Assembly (NCBI RefSeq): GCF_019391655.1 | Contig: NZ_JAHXPQ010000006.1 | Coordinates: forward strand, 62,001 to 126,000 | From: Mucilaginibacter rivuli | GTDB taxonomy: Bacteria; Bacteroidota; Bacteroidia; Sphingobacteriales; Sphingobacteriaceae | DNA length: 64,000 nt | Direction: 5' to 3' | Shown: positions 63,601 to 64,000 of the stretch, piece after piece | How the letters are laid out: each line of letters opens with the position of its first letter | Numbering within the stretch: position 1 is the first letter of the stretch | Program-made: the position numbers and the translations under genes | Notes under the pieces: generated by a model | Seen by the model: only the letters and a program-made list of their open reading frames with translations | Databases searched by the model: none | What the model was told of the DNA's origin: nothing

Positions 63601-63835
63601 TATTGCCACCGGGCCATCCGCTCAGGGTAACCACTCTATCAGTATAGGCGCAGCGGGAGGTATGGTTTCGGGCGTTATCCTGGGTTTATTTATTATCCCG
63701 GTATTGTTTGTCATCTTCCAGGGATTACAGGAACGATTTACAGGGGTACCGGTAGCCGCATTAACCGACGGACATGAGCATGGGCACCTTAACGGGCATA
63801 GCGTTAAAGAATTACAAGGAGAATTGAACGCATAA
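60620..63835 (+). CDS. RND efflux pump, AcrB/HAE1 family
   Basis: A 1071-aa inner-membrane proton-driven exporter with 12 TM helices and two large periplasmic loops. It starts FQKFIDRPVLSTVISILLVIVG; TM4 has the proton-relay acidic pair in ALVLAIGIVVDDAIVVVEAV; ending GVILGLFIIPVLFVIFQGL with a His-rich tail. Family HAE1 usually exports hydrophobic drugs. Second gene of the TetR-associated operon. Confidence 0.95.
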   Translation: MFQKFIDRPVLSTVISILLVIVGVLGLTKLPLQQFPDIAPPAVLVTAVYPGANAETVLRSVAPSLEESINGVENMSYMSSTASNDGSLAITIYFKQGTNPDQAAVNVQNRVAQATSQLPAEVVQQGINTTKQQNSLIGAVGVYTEDSKKYNQTFVANYAQINIIPELKRIPGVGSATIFGGVKDYSMRVWLNPGQMTDHKITPAEVMAAIQDKNIEAAPGKFGERSKEVFEYVIKYKGKLTKPEEYDNIAIRANPDGSVLHLKDVARVELGAYSYTSISHLNGHDGIAIGVVQLAGSNANEIQIAVDKLMEKASKDFPAGIKYNNFYRTKTALDESITQVEHTLIEAFILVFLVVFLFLQDFRSTLIPAIAVPVAILGTFFFMSLFGFSINLLTLFALVLAIGIVVDDAIVVVEAVHAKMENEHLPAKAATTKAMHEITGAIISITLVMAAVFLPVGFMTGSTGIFYRQFAFTMSIAIMISAVNALTLSPALAALFLKSNHVGKNGDPAVQKGFVEKFYAGFNSSFSAMTSRYIGGLKFLIKNKWVGISGLVVVVLITVYLVNTTKSGFIPTEDQGFIAVSVSTPSGTSLDATTKILKQAEDAARALPAARFVAAIGGFNLLTNSTSPSASVFFVLLKPNEDRGAVKDINAIQDVLRGKLAAITKGSFFVFSFPTVPGFSNVEALDVVLQDKTGGKLDKFSGVANNFIGKLMAKPAIAYAFTSFKADYPQLQLAIDDDKANQLGVSVRDILSTMQAYFGSAQASDFNRFGKYYRVVVQADIADRADPSAIDRVFVKNKAGEMVPINTLVKLTRVYGSETVSRYNLFNSIQVNAIPKPGFSSGDAIKAIQETAKEQLPSGYDYQFSGQTREEISSGGQSTIIFMLCLVFVYFLLAAQYESYILPLAVILSIPTGILGVFVVLGLTGIENNIYVQVALIMLIGLLAKNAILIIEFAVQRRKAGLGLVESAIEAARLRIRPIIMTSLAFVFGLFPMSIATGPSAQGNHSISIGAAGGMVSGVILGLFIIPVLFVIFQGLQERFTGVPVAALTDGHEHGHLNGHSVKELQGELNA

Positions 63836-63868
63836 GCGGGACATTCCATCACAATTTAAAATAAGAAC

Positions 63869-64000
63869 ATGAAAAAATATATAAGCGGGCTAAGCTTAAT
63901 GGTGTTGCTGTTAAGCGCCTGTTCTGTATCGAAAGATATTGAAACACCCAAAGCCGAAGTGCCGGTGACTTTCAGGAATAGTGTTGCCACAACAGATACC
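63869..64000 (+). CDS. Outer-membrane efflux channel (OprM/TolC type), 5' part
   Basis: Only the first 44 codons are inside the window. They read MKKYISGLSLMVLLLSACSV with a lipobox LLSAC (C18) and a start of the mature chain (KDIETPKAEVPVTF). This matches outer-membrane factors of RND systems (OprM-like lipoproteins) and fits the operon order adaptor-pump-channel. The rest continues beyond 64000. Confidence 0.85.
   Translation, partial: MKKYISGLSLMVLLLSACSVSKDIETPKAEVPVTFRNSVATTDT

Overview
The window looks like a chromosome segment of a Bacteroidota bacterium, most likely Sphingobacteriaceae (Mucilaginibacter- or Pedobacter-like). This genus call is inference from protein flavour, not a database match. 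Supporting signs are promoter -7 boxes of the form TAnnTTTG, almost no Shine-Dalgarno sequences, a long-form IspG, a HemC-HemD fusion, DUF5686 and carboxypeptidase-regulatory-domain outer-membrane proteins, LytTR systems, an ECF sigma/anti-sigma pair and pectin-degrading enzymes.

Layout. 66-6129: branched-chain amino-acid genes leuC, leuD, a LeuA-like synthase, leuB, a terminator, then ilvA. 6138-7602: an AT-rich pocket with a 2-TM protein, a HEPN-like protein and a small orphan ORF. 7603-8261: repeat-rich non-coding DNA before a lone fabF. 9514-14230: a membrane-anchored XRE regulator, a membrane protein, an orphan ABC ATPase and a beta-barrel/anti-sigma/ECF-sigma operon. 14351-14498: a frameshifted VapB-like antitoxin remnant. 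14514-23702: a nine-gene minus-strand heme operon (hemA, hemCD, hemB, hemL, histidine kinase, response regulator, TPR protein, hemE, hemJ) with a two-component system inside it. 23892-28356: a DoxX-like protein, an ECF42-type sigma factor, an ABM-like protein, a LytTR/LytS pair and a secreted peptide. 28423-34668: ispG, two RDD proteins, LiaF/PspC-like envelope proteins and an SDR. 34845-36325: MlaE/MlaF-type lipid transporter. 36397-40195: a TonB-receptor-like protein and a CBM9-like protein sharing an upstream palindrome. 40196-42050: inverted repeats, an orphan phage terminase small subunit and more repeats. 42066-50667: a methyltransferase, secreted proteins, ThuA-like, lpxB, small ORFs, a PA2169-family protein and a DUF5686 outer-membrane protein. 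51248-58095: a rhamnogalacturonan/pectin cluster (GH28, GH2, PL11). 58162: tRNA-Ala(GGC). 58543-64000: a TetR regulator and a tripartite RND efflux operon cut off by the window end.

How it fits together. Most blocks are core metabolism: leucine/isoleucine, heme from glutamyl-tRNA to protoporphyrin, isoprenoid and lipid A. The accessory parts are the pectin cluster, the efflux operon, the HEPN-like pocket and the terminase island. The strongest regulatory signal is one palindrome (TAAC-ACT-GTTA) at both the tetR promoter and the RND operon leader. The most unusual coding signal is a run of 14-nt tandem repeats inside the ispG reading frame.
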